DNA of 64,000 bases from an uncultured Selenomonadales bacterium (GTDB lineage: Bacteria > Bacillota > Negativicutes > DSM-1736 > Dendrosporobacteraceae). The translations under genes were made by a program, and so were the position numbers. Every line of letters begins with the position of its first letter. The stretch's first letter is position 1. This document shows positions 27,313 through 35,435 of this stretch, one piece after another. The stretch covers positions 124,001 through 188,000 of the forward strand of contig CAMJML010000001.1 of assembly GCA_946407015.1 (NCBI GenBank). Reading direction: 5' to 3'. The notes under the pieces were generated by a model that worked only from the letters and a program-made list of their open reading frames with translations, made no database searches and had not been told where the DNA came from.

Positions 27313-27756
27313 ATGAATTTTGCTATAGGATCGGTCATCATATTGATTCTAGTGGTCATATGGATGCCAAAGCGGCTGTCCATACAGAAACTGTATGTAA
27401 CGTTTGGCGTTCTGTCGGCCATTTCATTATTTACCGATATTGCGATCGGTGTGGTTTATGATCTTTTTGATTATTCGGCGACTCCCCAGATTGAACTGGC
27501 AGAGCATATTGTTGATGCCAGCCTTTCTCCGCTTTTTGGCATAGTATTTGCCAATTTTATGCCGAGGAGAACCAAAGCTTTTATTGTCTATTGGCTTGCC
27601 TGGGTTGTATTTTCTATTGCCTATGAATGGGTCGCAGTTCAGGTTGCCTTTTTAAATTATAAAGGCTGGTCGCTTTTTGATTCATCCTTGATCTACCTGG
27701 CTATCTATTGGTTTATCCGCTGGCATATTTTTTTCCTGGAGAAAGATAAGGGGTAG
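27313..27756 (+). CDS. Polytopic membrane protein, CBO0543-like
   Basis: ATG 27313 has GCGAGG upstream; the open frame begins 18 bases earlier. The 147-residue protein has four or five hydrophobic helices (AIGSVIILILVVIWMP, LYVTFGVLSAISLFTDIAIG, LFGIVFANFMP, FIVYWLAWVVFSIAYEW, SSLIYLAIYWFI) and a short basic C-terminus. The length and helix pattern resemble the CBO0543 family of small membrane proteins from spore-forming Firmicutes, whose function is unknown. It is paired with a second protein of the same type 36 bp downstream. Confidence 0.7.
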   Translation: MNFAIGSVIILILVVIWMPKRLSIQKLYVTFGVLSAISLFTDIAIGVVYDLFDYSATPQIELAEHIVDASLSPLFGIVFANFMPRRTKAFIVYWLAWVVFSIAYEWVAVQVAFLNYKGWSLFDSSLIYLAIYWFIRWHIFFLEKDKG

Positions 27757-27792
27757 ATCCGACAAAACTGTACCCAATGAGGGGCGATCAAT

Positions 27793-28245
27793 ATGAAGTT
27801 CTGGCTTCTCAGCTTTGCTTTTTCATGGACCATCTGGTTCGTGTTTGCTGATAAAAAACGTTGGCGGGAACTATTTTCTCTTGGTTTCATTGCACTGGTT
27901 TATGCTCTGGCAACCGATGTGCTGATGCATTATTATCCGCTCTGGATTTATGACGGACAAATGTCACCGCTTCCGGAGCTGGCCAATGCCTTTGGCGTTT
28001 ACCCGGTGGTCACTTACTTGTTTATCCAATGGCTGCCCAAGCAAAAAAACATCTGGGTGCTTTTAGCCTACTGGTTTTTCTGGACCGGCATTGCGGTCGG
28101 CATCGAACTGTATCATGTTAAAACCGGTCACATGAGTTATCCGCGTTGGTGGAATACCTATCATTCCTACATAGCCAATTGGATTTTATTTTGGATGTTT
28201 TATCACCTGCATAAGCTGTTTCGTTTTGAGCGCCTGTCCTCTTAA
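27793..28245 (+). CDS. Second polytopic membrane protein, CBO0543-like
   Basis: This 150-residue protein starts at ATG 27793 (TGAGGGGCGA upstream). It has about five hydrophobic helices, beginning with LLSFAFSWTIWFVFAD, and conserved-looking charged or aromatic spots between them (DVLMHYYPLWIYDG, GIELYHVKTGHMSYPRWW, YHSYIANWILFWMFYHLHK). It is a distant paralogue of the preceding gene and probably co-transcribed with it. No enzyme motif is recognised; annotation rests on topology and length. Confidence 0.7.
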   Translation: MKFWLLSFAFSWTIWFVFADKKRWRELFSLGFIALVYALATDVLMHYYPLWIYDGQMSPLPELANAFGVYPVVTYLFIQWLPKQKNIWVLLAYWFFWTGIAVGIELYHVKTGHMSYPRWWNTYHSYIANWILFWMFYHLHKLFRFERLSS

Positions 28246-28272
28246 TAGCATATTCTTCAACTACATATTACA

Positions 28273-28410
28273 GGACGGTTCCGCTGACAGCGATGATCAC
28301 GGATAAGAGAGCAAATCAAACAAGCGGTTAGGCAAATGGACAACAGGACGATGGAAAGAGGGAGGAGCCAGTGGGACTGAGGAGTGTCACCGGAACCGTC
28401 CCCGTGACAC
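28273..28410. repeat. Short element bounded by inverted GGACGGTTCC-type repeats
   Basis: GGACGGTTCCGCTGACA (28273-28289) is nearly the reverse complement of TGTCACCGGAACCGTCC (28385-28401), one mismatch in 17. The right end is itself palindromic (GTGTCAC at 28384 and GTGACAC at 28404). The core ACCGTCCCCGTG (28395-28406) recurs at 31621-31632. Such GGGACGGTTCC/GTGACAC units are common dispersed non-coding repeats in Firmicutes, of REP or MITE type. No transposase is encoded inside. Confidence 0.6.
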
Positions 28411-28462
28411 ACAAGGCGGCAATTGCGGGGCTTTAGTGCTGGTTAGCGATTCAGTTCCGTGA

Positions 28463-30103
28463 TCAGGGCGAGCTGTTTATTGCATTGAAAATCGCATAGA
28501 AGGTTGTATTGCCGGGAACCGAGTGGACTTCGATCTTGGCGTGATGGCGGGCGGCGATTTGATAGCAAACGGCCAGGCCGAGACCGGTGCCGTGATCTTT
28601 GGTGGTCAGGAAAGGGGTTCCTAGTTTATCCAAGAGGGTATCCGGGATGCCGGTGCCCGTGTCATGGACCGATAGGAGGACATGATCGCCATCCACATGG
28701 GTTCGGATGGTTAGTATTCCGCTGGCCTCCATGGCGTCAAAGCCGTTGCGGACCAGATTGAGCACCAATTGCCGGATTTCACTGTCATTGAGCGGAAGTT
28801 GGGGCAAATTTTCCTTTTCAAGGATCAAATCATGCCCCGAGTTGTAGGCTTCAGCTCGCAGCAAGGGAAAGAGCGAGTCCAATATCTGATTGAGATTGCC
28901 TGGCTTTAGGTCAATGGATTTGTCTTTTGCCAGTGACAAGTATTCGGTAATGATGGCGTTGGCCCGGTCCAACTCTTCAATCATGGTTGTAAAGTCAGTG
29001 TGGAATTCCGCATATTTTTCTTTTTGTAAATACCACTGCAAATAGCCTCTGACTGCTGTCAGAGGATTTCTAATTTCATGGCCGATGCCTGCAGCCATTT
29101 CACCGACCAGATTGAGGCGGTCCAGGCGCAGGAGTTCAATATTCAGCTTTTGCTGTTTATCAAATTGCTGAAAAAGCCAGAGCATAAAAGCCAGTAGGGC
29201 TAAGCTGGCGGCGATGGCCCCGGTGATATAGAATTTTTTGCGCTGCTCAAAGTCGGCTAGAGCGACCTGAGTGGATTTTCCCACCGTGACCACCAGCGGA
29301 TAGTCAGGCATGATCCGGCAGCTGATAATCCGTGAAATGCCGTCCGGAGATTCGGACGCCGCTGTTATACTGGACTGATCGGCTGCAGGGGTAAGTTTGG
29401 CAGGATTGCTGGTAATCGGCTCCGGGAGTTCCAAGCGGGCATCGGTTTGGCGGGCGCGGTTCAATCCGTCTGTTCCGGTTAAAGCGAGCAGCTGATTTTG
29501 GCCTAAGTCAATTTTTTCGTAAAAGGACATAAAATAGCTCTTTCTTAGACCGATATAGACAATTCCGCCAAAGCTTCCATCCGGATGATTGATTCGGCGG
29601 GTCAGGGGAATGGTGGTAATGCCGTTAAAGCGGCCGACAATGGGTAACCCGATGTATAGTTGGTCTTGATGATCTTTGTGATAGCGATAGTAATCACGGT
29701 CGGAACGGTCCTGATCCAGTGCATCCTCGGCAGAAGCCTGGATCACCATGCCGTCGGCATTATAGATGGCGATGAGTGTCCGGCTGAGATCCTGGGACAG
29801 GTTGGCTAAAATGGGGGCAACCGGTGCGTTCGCAGCAGCTTTTTGTTCGTAAGCATATTTTAAATTGAACAAGTCTTTATCGGCGCCGGTAATAATCCGG
29901 CGAACATGCTCTTCAAAGGCTTTGGCCAGATTCATCGTTTCCCGGGAGTTTTCCTCAATGGTCCGCTCATAGTCCCAGTTGATTTGATAATAGACAAATG
30001 TCCAGATACCCGTAATGAGTAAAAAACCTAATGAAAAAACCAGCCATTTATAGCTAGTGAAAGACCGGCGCTTGAGTATTTGATCAATATTGGCAAATTT
30101 CAA
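28463..30103 (-). CDS. Membrane sensor histidine kinase with extracytoplasmic Cache-type sensor (orphan)
   Basis: TTG at 30103 is the start, placed by GGAGGTG 9 nt upstream. The 546-residue protein has a transmembrane helix at about 18-38 and a second at about 291-311. The loop between them (about 250 residues) has a PDC/Cache look (SDRDYYRYHKD, GLPIVGRFNGITTIPLTRRI, GGIVYIGLRKSYF), as in receptors for small carboxylates or amino acids. After it come HisKA with His at about 342 (MAAGIGHEIRNPLTAVRG) and an HATPase (DTGTGIPDTL, GTGLGLAV). The kinase core is a clear paralogue of the one at 22402. No response regulator is adjacent, again suggesting a shared partner such as Spo0F. Confidence 0.9.
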   Translation of the reverse strand: MKFANIDQILKRRSFTSYKWLVFSLGFLLITGIWTFVYYQINWDYERTIEENSRETMNLAKAFEEHVRRIITGADKDLFNLKYAYEQKAAANAPVAPILANLSQDLSRTLIAIYNADGMVIQASAEDALDQDRSDRDYYRYHKDHQDQLYIGLPIVGRFNGITTIPLTRRINHPDGSFGGIVYIGLRKSYFMSFYEKIDLGQNQLLALTGTDGLNRARQTDARLELPEPITSNPAKLTPAADQSSITAASESPDGISRIISCRIMPDYPLVVTVGKSTQVALADFEQRKKFYITGAIAASLALLAFMLWLFQQFDKQQKLNIELLRLDRLNLVGEMAAGIGHEIRNPLTAVRGYLQWYLQKEKYAEFHTDFTTMIEELDRANAIITEYLSLAKDKSIDLKPGNLNQILDSLFPLLRAEAYNSGHDLILEKENLPQLPLNDSEIRQLVLNLVRNGFDAMEASGILTIRTHVDGDHVLLSVHDTGTGIPDTLLDKLGTPFLTTKDHGTGLGLAVCYQIAARHHAKIEVHSVPGNTTFYAIFNAINSSP

Positions 30104-30134
30104 GTGGCACCTCCAAGCTGTTACTTTCCTACAT

Positions 30135-30164
30135 TTGACAAAAATTTCCCAATTCCTTTATAAC
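30135..30164 (+). promoter_or_regulatory. Sigma-A-type promoter upstream of the aminotransferase
   Basis: TTGACA (30135-30140) and TATAAC (30159-30164) are 18 bp apart, reading towards the aminotransferase. This would give a leader of about 200 nt. I looked for a known riboswitch or T-box in that leader and found none. Confidence 0.55.
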
Positions 30165-30375
30165 TGTGTCCTAGCGTTATGGTGACTGCTGAATCTTCGC
30201 CCAGCCATTTTCAGGGTTGTTTCATCAACCATCTCCCTGTCTCTTGTCATCAAACATGAAGTAACAACTAAATTTAAAGTTGCATATATTCCTTGAAATG
30301 ATGTAAACTCAACATAGAAAAGCTTCTCAAGAGGACGATGGATGTCCGTTAAAAACCTGTGATAGGAGAATCATC

Positions 30376-31560
30376 ATGCTCTCACAAAATATTCATGACA
30401 AAATCGCTAAGTCTTCCTGGATTCGGGCGATGTTCGAGGAAGGGGCGAGACTGCGTCAGATTCACGGTGCCGACAAGGTTTATGACTTTAGCTTAGGCAA
30501 TCCCGACTATGAGCCGCCCGCTGAGGTTCAGACTGCCCTTAGAAAATATGCCAATGGCGATGAGCCCGGCAAGCACCGCTATATGAGCAATGCCGGCTAT
30601 CCGGATGTGCGGGAAAAAATTGCGCAGCAAATCAGTGCCGAAAGCGGCCTTGAGCTCAATCAGAATCATATCATTATGGCTTCCGGCGCGGCCGGAGGAC
30701 TGAATGTGGTTTTGAAAAGCATTTTAAATCCGGGTGACGAGGTCATTGTCTTGGCCCCGTTCTTTGTTGAGTATCTGTTTTACATTGAAAATCACGGGGG
30801 CAAGCCGGTGGTTGTGCCCACTAACCCCAACAATTTTGAGCCATCCCTCGAAGCCTTGGAAAAGAATATTACGCCAAGATGCAAAGCCGTTATTTTAAAC
30901 TCACCCAATAATCCGACCGGGGTTATTTACCGCGAGGAGACACTCAGGCAGCTTGCGGACCTACTGGCCTGCAAGGAGCAGAAATACCAGAGCGAAATTT
31001 TGGTGATTTCCGATGAACCCTACAGCAAGATTGTCTATGATCAGGCTGAGGTGCCGCAAATCCTGAAAATTTTCAAGCATTCGGTCATCGTCAACTCTTA
31101 CAGCAAGTCTCTGGCCATTCCCGGAGAACGGATTGGTTATATTGCCGTTAATCCGGCCATTGCCGATGTGGAGCTGTTTGTCAATGGAATGATTTTTGCT
31201 CATCGTACGTTGGGCTTTGTCAATGCCCCGGCTTTATTCCAGAAGATTGTCGGTGATTCGCTGGACGCTGCGGTGGATACCGAAGAATATAAGCGGAGAC
31301 GCGACTTTTTATATGAGCAGCTTACCGCACTGGGCTATTTCTGCGTTAAGCCGGAGGGGGCGTTCTATCTCTTCCCCCGCTCCTTTATCCCGGATGATAT
31401 TGAATTTACCAAACGGGCCCTGAAGTATAATCTGCTCCTGGTACCGGGAACAGGCTTTGGTTGTCCGGGACATTTCCGGATTGCTTATTGTGTGGATTTC
31501 CAAACCATTCAAAATTCCATTCCGGCCTTTAAGGCGCTGGCTGAGGAGTTTCAAGGATAA
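30376..31560 (+). CDS. PLP-dependent aminotransferase (class I/II, aspartate aminotransferase-like)
   Basis: This 394-residue fold-type I aminotransferase starts at ATG 30376 after GATAGGAGAA. It shows DFSLGNPDYEPP, YMSNAGYPDVREKIA, LNSPNNPTGVIY (Asn-Pro-Asn loop), ISDEPYSKIVYD, and the PLP Lys in NSYSKSLAIPGERIGY. FRIAYCVD supplies the C-terminal Arg that binds the alpha-carboxylate. Substrate cannot be assigned from motifs alone; aspartate, aromatic or branched-chain amino acids are all possible. It is transcribed alone and ends at a terminator. Confidence 0.9.
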   Translation: MLSQNIHDKIAKSSWIRAMFEEGARLRQIHGADKVYDFSLGNPDYEPPAEVQTALRKYANGDEPGKHRYMSNAGYPDVREKIAQQISAESGLELNQNHIIMASGAAGGLNVVLKSILNPGDEVIVLAPFFVEYLFYIENHGGKPVVVPTNPNNFEPSLEALEKNITPRCKAVILNSPNNPTGVIYREETLRQLADLLACKEQKYQSEILVISDEPYSKIVYDQAEVPQILKIFKHSVIVNSYSKSLAIPGERIGYIAVNPAIADVELFVNGMIFAHRTLGFVNAPALFQKIVGDSLDAAVDTEEYKRRRDFLYEQLTALGYFCVKPEGAFYLFPRSFIPDDIEFTKRALKYNLLLVPGTGFGCPGHFRIAYCVDFQTIQNSIPAFKALAEEFQG

Positions 31561-31611
31561 TCCATTTGGCTGGAGCCGACTGGAGTCAAGGCTGATTGAA
31601 CACAAAAAATG

Positions 31612-31660
31612 AGCAAAAGGACCGTCCCCGTGCTTCGGCGGGCTGTCTTTTTGCTTTTTT
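31612..31660 (+). terminator. Terminator-like hairpin containing the ACCGTCCCCGTG repeat core
   Basis: AGCAAAA-GGAC near 31612 can pair with GTC-TTTTTGCT near 31645, followed by a T run. The loop side carries ACCGTCCCCGTG (31621-31632), identical to the repeat core at 28395. It appears that a dispersed repeat unit forms part of the aminotransferase terminator. Confidence 0.6.
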
Positions 31661-31808
31661 GTGCGTTTATAGGACAAACCGGTGTGCATTTTATTAGCCT
31701 GTTACAGGATATTTTTGCCGAGGAGGCCGGGATTGGCAGGATAGTAGGCGGCGGATATAAAAAATAATATAGCGAAACGATGACTATTTACAGCTGGGCG
31801 GTGGCTGC

Positions 31809-32567
31809 ATGATCAAGCAATTGCTGGATGATTTTTTTACAGGCTTTCAATTTTTAACACGGATGTATATTAAAAAGAATTTAAGCTGGTCACCGGAGTC
31901 CTTTGGGCGCAGTGTTAAATTTTTTCCTTTAATTGGTGCTATTCTTGGCTTGCTGCTGGGCGGGATCGCGTATGGGGTGCAGTGGTCTTTGGGCGCTCAG
32001 GTGCCGCTGCATGTACTGGCAGCGCTGCTGCTGCTGGCCGAGGTTGTTATGACCGGAGGCTTGCATTGCGACGGCTTTATGGATACCGTGGATGGGGTAT
32101 TTTCCGGCCGCCCCCGTGAACGGATGCTGGAGATTATGAAAGACAGCCGGGTGGGAGCCTTTGGAGCCATTGGCTTTTGTTTGCTGATTTTATTCAAATA
32201 TTCGCTGCTTTTAGATATTGCTCCCGACCGGTTGTGGCAGGCGCTGGTCATTGCACCGGTCGTCGGCCGGTTGGCCAGTGTGGTCGTTATTACCCAATTT
32301 CCTTATGTTCGTGCTGAGGGGCTGGGCAAAGGCCTGTTTCAGCATTCCGGCAAAGGAACGCTGTATTGGGCCGGGCTGTTTGCCTTGGCCGTGTTAGGAC
32401 CGTTTGGCCCGATGGCGCTCATTGCGCTGGCGGCTGGAATGGCTGCCATGCTGCTGACAGCCCGCTTGGTTGTGAGTAAGCTGGGCGGGATGACGGGTGA
32501 TGTCTATGGGGCCGTTATCGAAGTAACCCAAGTGGGCGCTTTGCTGGCCGTTTGTTTGTATCGATAG
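31809..32567 (+). CDS. cobS: Adenosylcobinamide-GDP ribazoletransferase (cobalamin synthase)
   Basis: CobS is an integral membrane enzyme that joins adenosylcobinamide-GDP with alpha-ribazole (or its phosphate), the last assembly step of adenosylcobalamin. The 252-residue product has the acidic metal-binding signature GGLHCDGFMDTVDGVFSGR, then RMLEIMKDSRVGAFGAIG, and several hydrophobic helices in the second half. ATG 31809 follows GGGCGGTGG. It is the first of two late B12 genes directly before the diol dehydratase locus. It lies upstream of, not under, the cobalamin riboswitch at 32672. Confidence 0.93.
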   Translation: MIKQLLDDFFTGFQFLTRMYIKKNLSWSPESFGRSVKFFPLIGAILGLLLGGIAYGVQWSLGAQVPLHVLAALLLLAEVVMTGGLHCDGFMDTVDGVFSGRPRERMLEIMKDSRVGAFGAIGFCLLILFKYSLLLDIAPDRLWQALVIAPVVGRLASVVVITQFPYVRAEGLGKGLFQHSGKGTLYWAGLFALAVLGPFGPMALIALAAGMAAMLLTARLVVSKLGGMTGDVYGAVIEVTQVGALLAVCLYR

Positions 32568-32671
32568 TATTTTTTTGACCAGCCGCTTCAACATTTTGCT
32601 GTATGTCTTTTGCCGGTAGGAAATCGGCTGTTGCCAGCGAAGTGATATACCAAAACCACATACATTGCCAC

Positions 32672-32845
32672 CAAACAGGTGCCCCTTTTTTTAGGGGAGA
32701 ATAGGGAAGTACGAAAGGATTGTCTCGCAATCCTTAACGTCGCGGTCGCGCCACTGTAATCGGGGAGGAATGCTGCTTATGCCACCGGGTTTGCCGGGAA
32801 GGTGCAGCAGACTGTTGATCCGTAGCCAGGAGACCTGCCTGATTT
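32672..32845 (+). promoter_or_regulatory. Cobalamin riboswitch
   Basis: The stretch contains the conserved B12-box features: ACAGGTGCCCC, GGGGAGAATAGGGAAG, the core GCGCCACTGTAATCGGG, GCCACCGGGTTTGCCGGGAAGG, and the closing CCAGGAGACCTGCCTG. The order and spacing fit an adenosylcobalamin (class I-like) aptamer. A terminator at 32903 follows at the usual distance, so the switch would stop cobT transcription when B12 is abundant. Ends are approximate. Confidence 0.9.
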
Positions 32846-32902
32846 GGCTGTCATTTACCCCCGCGCAAGGGGTACTGCCAGAAGGATAGGGATGTTCAAA
32901 CC

Positions 32903-32940
32903 AATACCTAGCCTTTTTGGGCTAGGTATTATTTTTTTAT
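32903..32940 (+). terminator. Riboswitch-controlled terminator before cobT
   Basis: A perfect 11-bp stem AATACCTAGCC/GGCTAGGTATT (32903-32913 with 32920-32930) is followed by ATTTTTTTATT. It is the expression platform of the cobalamin riboswitch. Confidence 0.88.
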
Positions 32941-33015
32941 TCAATTGGCACCGGCGCCCGGATATGTTCAGTGAACGTTCCATGTCAACAAAGAGATTAT
33001 TGAGGGGGAATTCAG

Positions 33016-34041
33016 ATGGATTATGAAGCAGCAGTCAATGAATTGATCGACGGAGCGGCTAAACCGCCCAACAGCCTGGGGCTATTGGAAAAGTATTTCC
33101 GCAAGATGCTATTGGCCTGGGGTGTCAGGCATGATGAAGTCAAGCCCCATCATCTCATCTTTGCAGCCGATAACGGTGTCGTGGAAGAGGGGGTCGTGGT
33201 GTTTCCGGCGGCCATTACCTATTTGCAGGCGCAAAACATGGTGGATGGCCGGGCTACCATCAGTTGTTTCTGTAAGAGCAATCAAATTCCTTATACGGTT
33301 GTAGACGTTGGGATTAATCATCTGAATGCGGTGGGGGTGGACCGCAAAGTGGCTTATGGCACCAAGAATTTTATGAAACAGGAGGCCATGAGCTGCGAAG
33401 AATTTGCCAAAGCGTGGCAGGCCGGTCAGGAACTGGTTGCCGACGTGGTTGTCCATCAAGGAAGTAATTTGATTTCGTTCGGTGAAATGGGGATCGGCAA
33501 TACCACGACCTCATCGGCGGTGCTGCACGCTTTGACCGGTATGTTTCCGGAATTTCTGGTGGGTTATGGTGCCAGCCCTGCCACCAGTGATGTGCTGAAA
33601 CGCAAACGTCAGGTGGTCGGCAAAGGCGTTGAGCGGCACAAGGCGGCTATGCAGACGGTTGAGGATATCATTCGCTGTGTCGGCGGCTTTGATATTGCCG
33701 CTATTTGCTCCGGTATGCTGGAATGTGCCCGTCAGCGCGTTCCCTTCGTAATTGACGGTTTTATTACGGCGGTGGCTTATGCCTGTGCGGCCAGGATCAA
33801 TGGGGAGATTGAAAAATATGCGATTCCTTCGCATGTGTCCCGTGAACCTGGGATGGCCTATGCCTTGCTGTTAGGCAATATTCTGGCCGATGATGTCATC
33901 ATTCGCGGCGGCATGGCTTTAGGGGAAGGAACAGGGGCTGTTCTGATGGTTTCAATGCTGAAAAGTACGGCTTATGCCATGTTCCATATGGCCCGTCTGA
34001 GTGATTTTGATTTGAGTGCGGTCACTCCGGCGGCCATGTAA
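33016..34041 (+). CDS. cobT: Nicotinate-nucleotide-dimethylbenzimidazole phosphoribosyltransferase
   Basis: CobT activates the lower-ligand base of the cobamide by phosphoribosyl transfer from nicotinate mononucleotide. The 341-residue protein has KPPNSLGLLE, FAADNGVVEEGV, GIGNTTTSSA and GGMALGEGTGAVL, with the likely catalytic Glu at about 304. ATG 33016 follows GAGGGGGAA. Expression is controlled by the upstream B12 riboswitch and terminator. The lower-ligand base cannot be told from sequence. Organisms of the Sporomusa type are known for phenolyl cobamides made by a heterodimeric CobT relative (ArsA/ArsB), but only one gene is present here. Confidence 0.92.
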   Translation: MDYEAAVNELIDGAAKPPNSLGLLEKYFRKMLLAWGVRHDEVKPHHLIFAADNGVVEEGVVVFPAAITYLQAQNMVDGRATISCFCKSNQIPYTVVDVGINHLNAVGVDRKVAYGTKNFMKQEAMSCEEFAKAWQAGQELVADVVVHQGSNLISFGEMGIGNTTTSSAVLHALTGMFPEFLVGYGASPATSDVLKRKRQVVGKGVERHKAAMQTVEDIIRCVGGFDIAAICSGMLECARQRVPFVIDGFITAVAYACAARINGEIEKYAIPSHVSREPGMAYALLLGNILADDVIIRGGMALGEGTGAVLMVSMLKSTAYAMFHMARLSDFDLSAVTPAAM

Positions 34042-34191
34042 CCGGACCGTCCTATTGATATAGAAAAATATTGCCGTGCGATAAGAAAAACTTGCTGTTC
34101 GCAGGAATAAAGTACAATTTTAGCCAATACTCCCTACTATGAATGAAAATTCCTACAATTCATAATAAGCTGATTTCATGGGGGGAGCCTT

Positions 34192-35403
34192 GTGCAAGGA
34201 TATAATCGTTTTACATTAGGTGAAATCGTAAATACCCAGGTGTTGCAGGAAATTCAGGATAAGTTTTCTGAGACGACCGGCCTGGCTGCCGTGATCGTCG
34301 ATGTCGATGGTATTCCGGTGACAACCCCGAGTAACTTTACCGACTTTTGCCAGTATATTCGATCCGACTTGGCCGGTCTGGCTCGCTGCATGGCGTGCGA
34401 TGACCGGGGTGGGCGCAAGGCGGTGCAAAACCGTCGTCCCTGCGTTTACCATTGTCATGCCGGATTGACCGATCTGGCTGCGCCGCTTATTGTGCAAAAT
34501 CAGTACCTGGGTGCCTTTTTGGCTGGCCAGGTCGTTCAGGAGGGCTCGGATACCAAAGCCGAAATGCTGCGGCTGACCGCTTCGCTGGAGCGCGATCAGG
34601 ATAAGCTTGGCGAATTGTTTGATAAAGTCGAGATCATTCAGGAAAGCCGCATGAAAGCCGCTGCTGATTTAATTTATATCATGTCCAACTATATTGTGGA
34701 AATCGGTGTGGCCAATATTGTGCAAAAGCAGCTGATGGAAGAAATCCGCTCTAAAGCCGAGCTGGAAAACTTATTGAAGGCGGCTGAGTTAAAGGCGCTA
34801 CAGTCCCAGGTCAATCCGCATTTTCTGTTCAATACCCTCAATACCATTGCCAGGCTGGCGTTATTAGAAGGAGCCAGCCGTACCCAGGAAATTGTCTATG
34901 CCTTGTCCGACCTGCTGCGCAATAATTTGCGCGACATTGAAGAGTTGCGCACCCTGGAGGAAGAAGTCAAATCCATTAACGACTATTTAACCATCCAGCG
35001 CGTCCGGTTTGGCGACCGGATTCAGGCCCGGGTGAATGTTGCCCCCGAACTCTTGGATACGCATATTCCGGCCTTAACTTTACAGCCGCTTGTGGAAAAT
35101 GCTATTATTCATGGCATAGAACCCAAGAAGGAGGGTGGTGAAGTCATCATCGACGGTCATATCGAAGGGGAGCGCCTGGTGCTGGTCGTCCAGGATACCG
35201 GGATTGGCATTCCGCAGGAACGGATCCATTCCATTTTCCGGGCTGAGAAACGGCGGCCTACACAAGGGCAAACCACCGGCTTGGGCATTGTCAATGTTCA
35301 TAAGCGTATTCAGCACCATTTCGGTCCCGACTACGGGATCAGGATGGAAAGTGAACTGGGCAGAGGCACCAGCATTTATATCCAGATTCCTTTTTGCCGT
35401 TAA
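34192..35403 (+). CDS. Cytosolic histidine kinase with PocR sensory domain
   Basis: GTG 34192 follows TGGGGGGAG. The N-terminal half (about residues 10-175) is a PocR domain with its Cys cluster (LARCMACDDRGG, RPCVYHCHAGLTDLAAPL). In Salmonella this domain is the 1,2-propanediol-sensing part of the activator PocR. A helical linker leads to a LytS/YesM-type His kinase domain (SQVNPHFLFNTLNTI, acceptor His about 210) and HATPase (DTGIGIPQERI, TTGLGIVNV). There is no transmembrane segment, so it senses a cytoplasmic signal. It overlaps the open frame of the response-regulator gene downstream and lies next to the pdu operon, so sensing of 1,2-propanediol or glycerol is the natural reading. Confidence 0.92.
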   Translation: MQGYNRFTLGEIVNTQVLQEIQDKFSETTGLAAVIVDVDGIPVTTPSNFTDFCQYIRSDLAGLARCMACDDRGGRKAVQNRRPCVYHCHAGLTDLAAPLIVQNQYLGAFLAGQVVQEGSDTKAEMLRLTASLERDQDKLGELFDKVEIIQESRMKAAADLIYIMSNYIVEIGVANIVQKQLMEEIRSKAELENLLKAAELKALQSQVNPHFLFNTLNTIARLALLEGASRTQEIVYALSDLLRNNLRDIEELRTLEEEVKSINDYLTIQRVRFGDRIQARVNVAPELLDTHIPALTLQPLVENAIIHGIEPKKEGGEVIIDGHIEGERLVLVVQDTGIGIPQERIHSIFRAEKRRPTQGQTTGLGIVNVHKRIQHHFGPDYGIRMESELGRGTSIYIQIPFCR

Positions 35404-35435
35404 TCCCAATCTCACGGAAGGAGCAGCAGAACGCT

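Noticed and set aside
30165-30375. Riboswitch or T-box in the aminotransferase leader
   Set aside because: No T-box sequence, SAM, lysine or glycine aptamer motif is recognised; only short chance hairpins.
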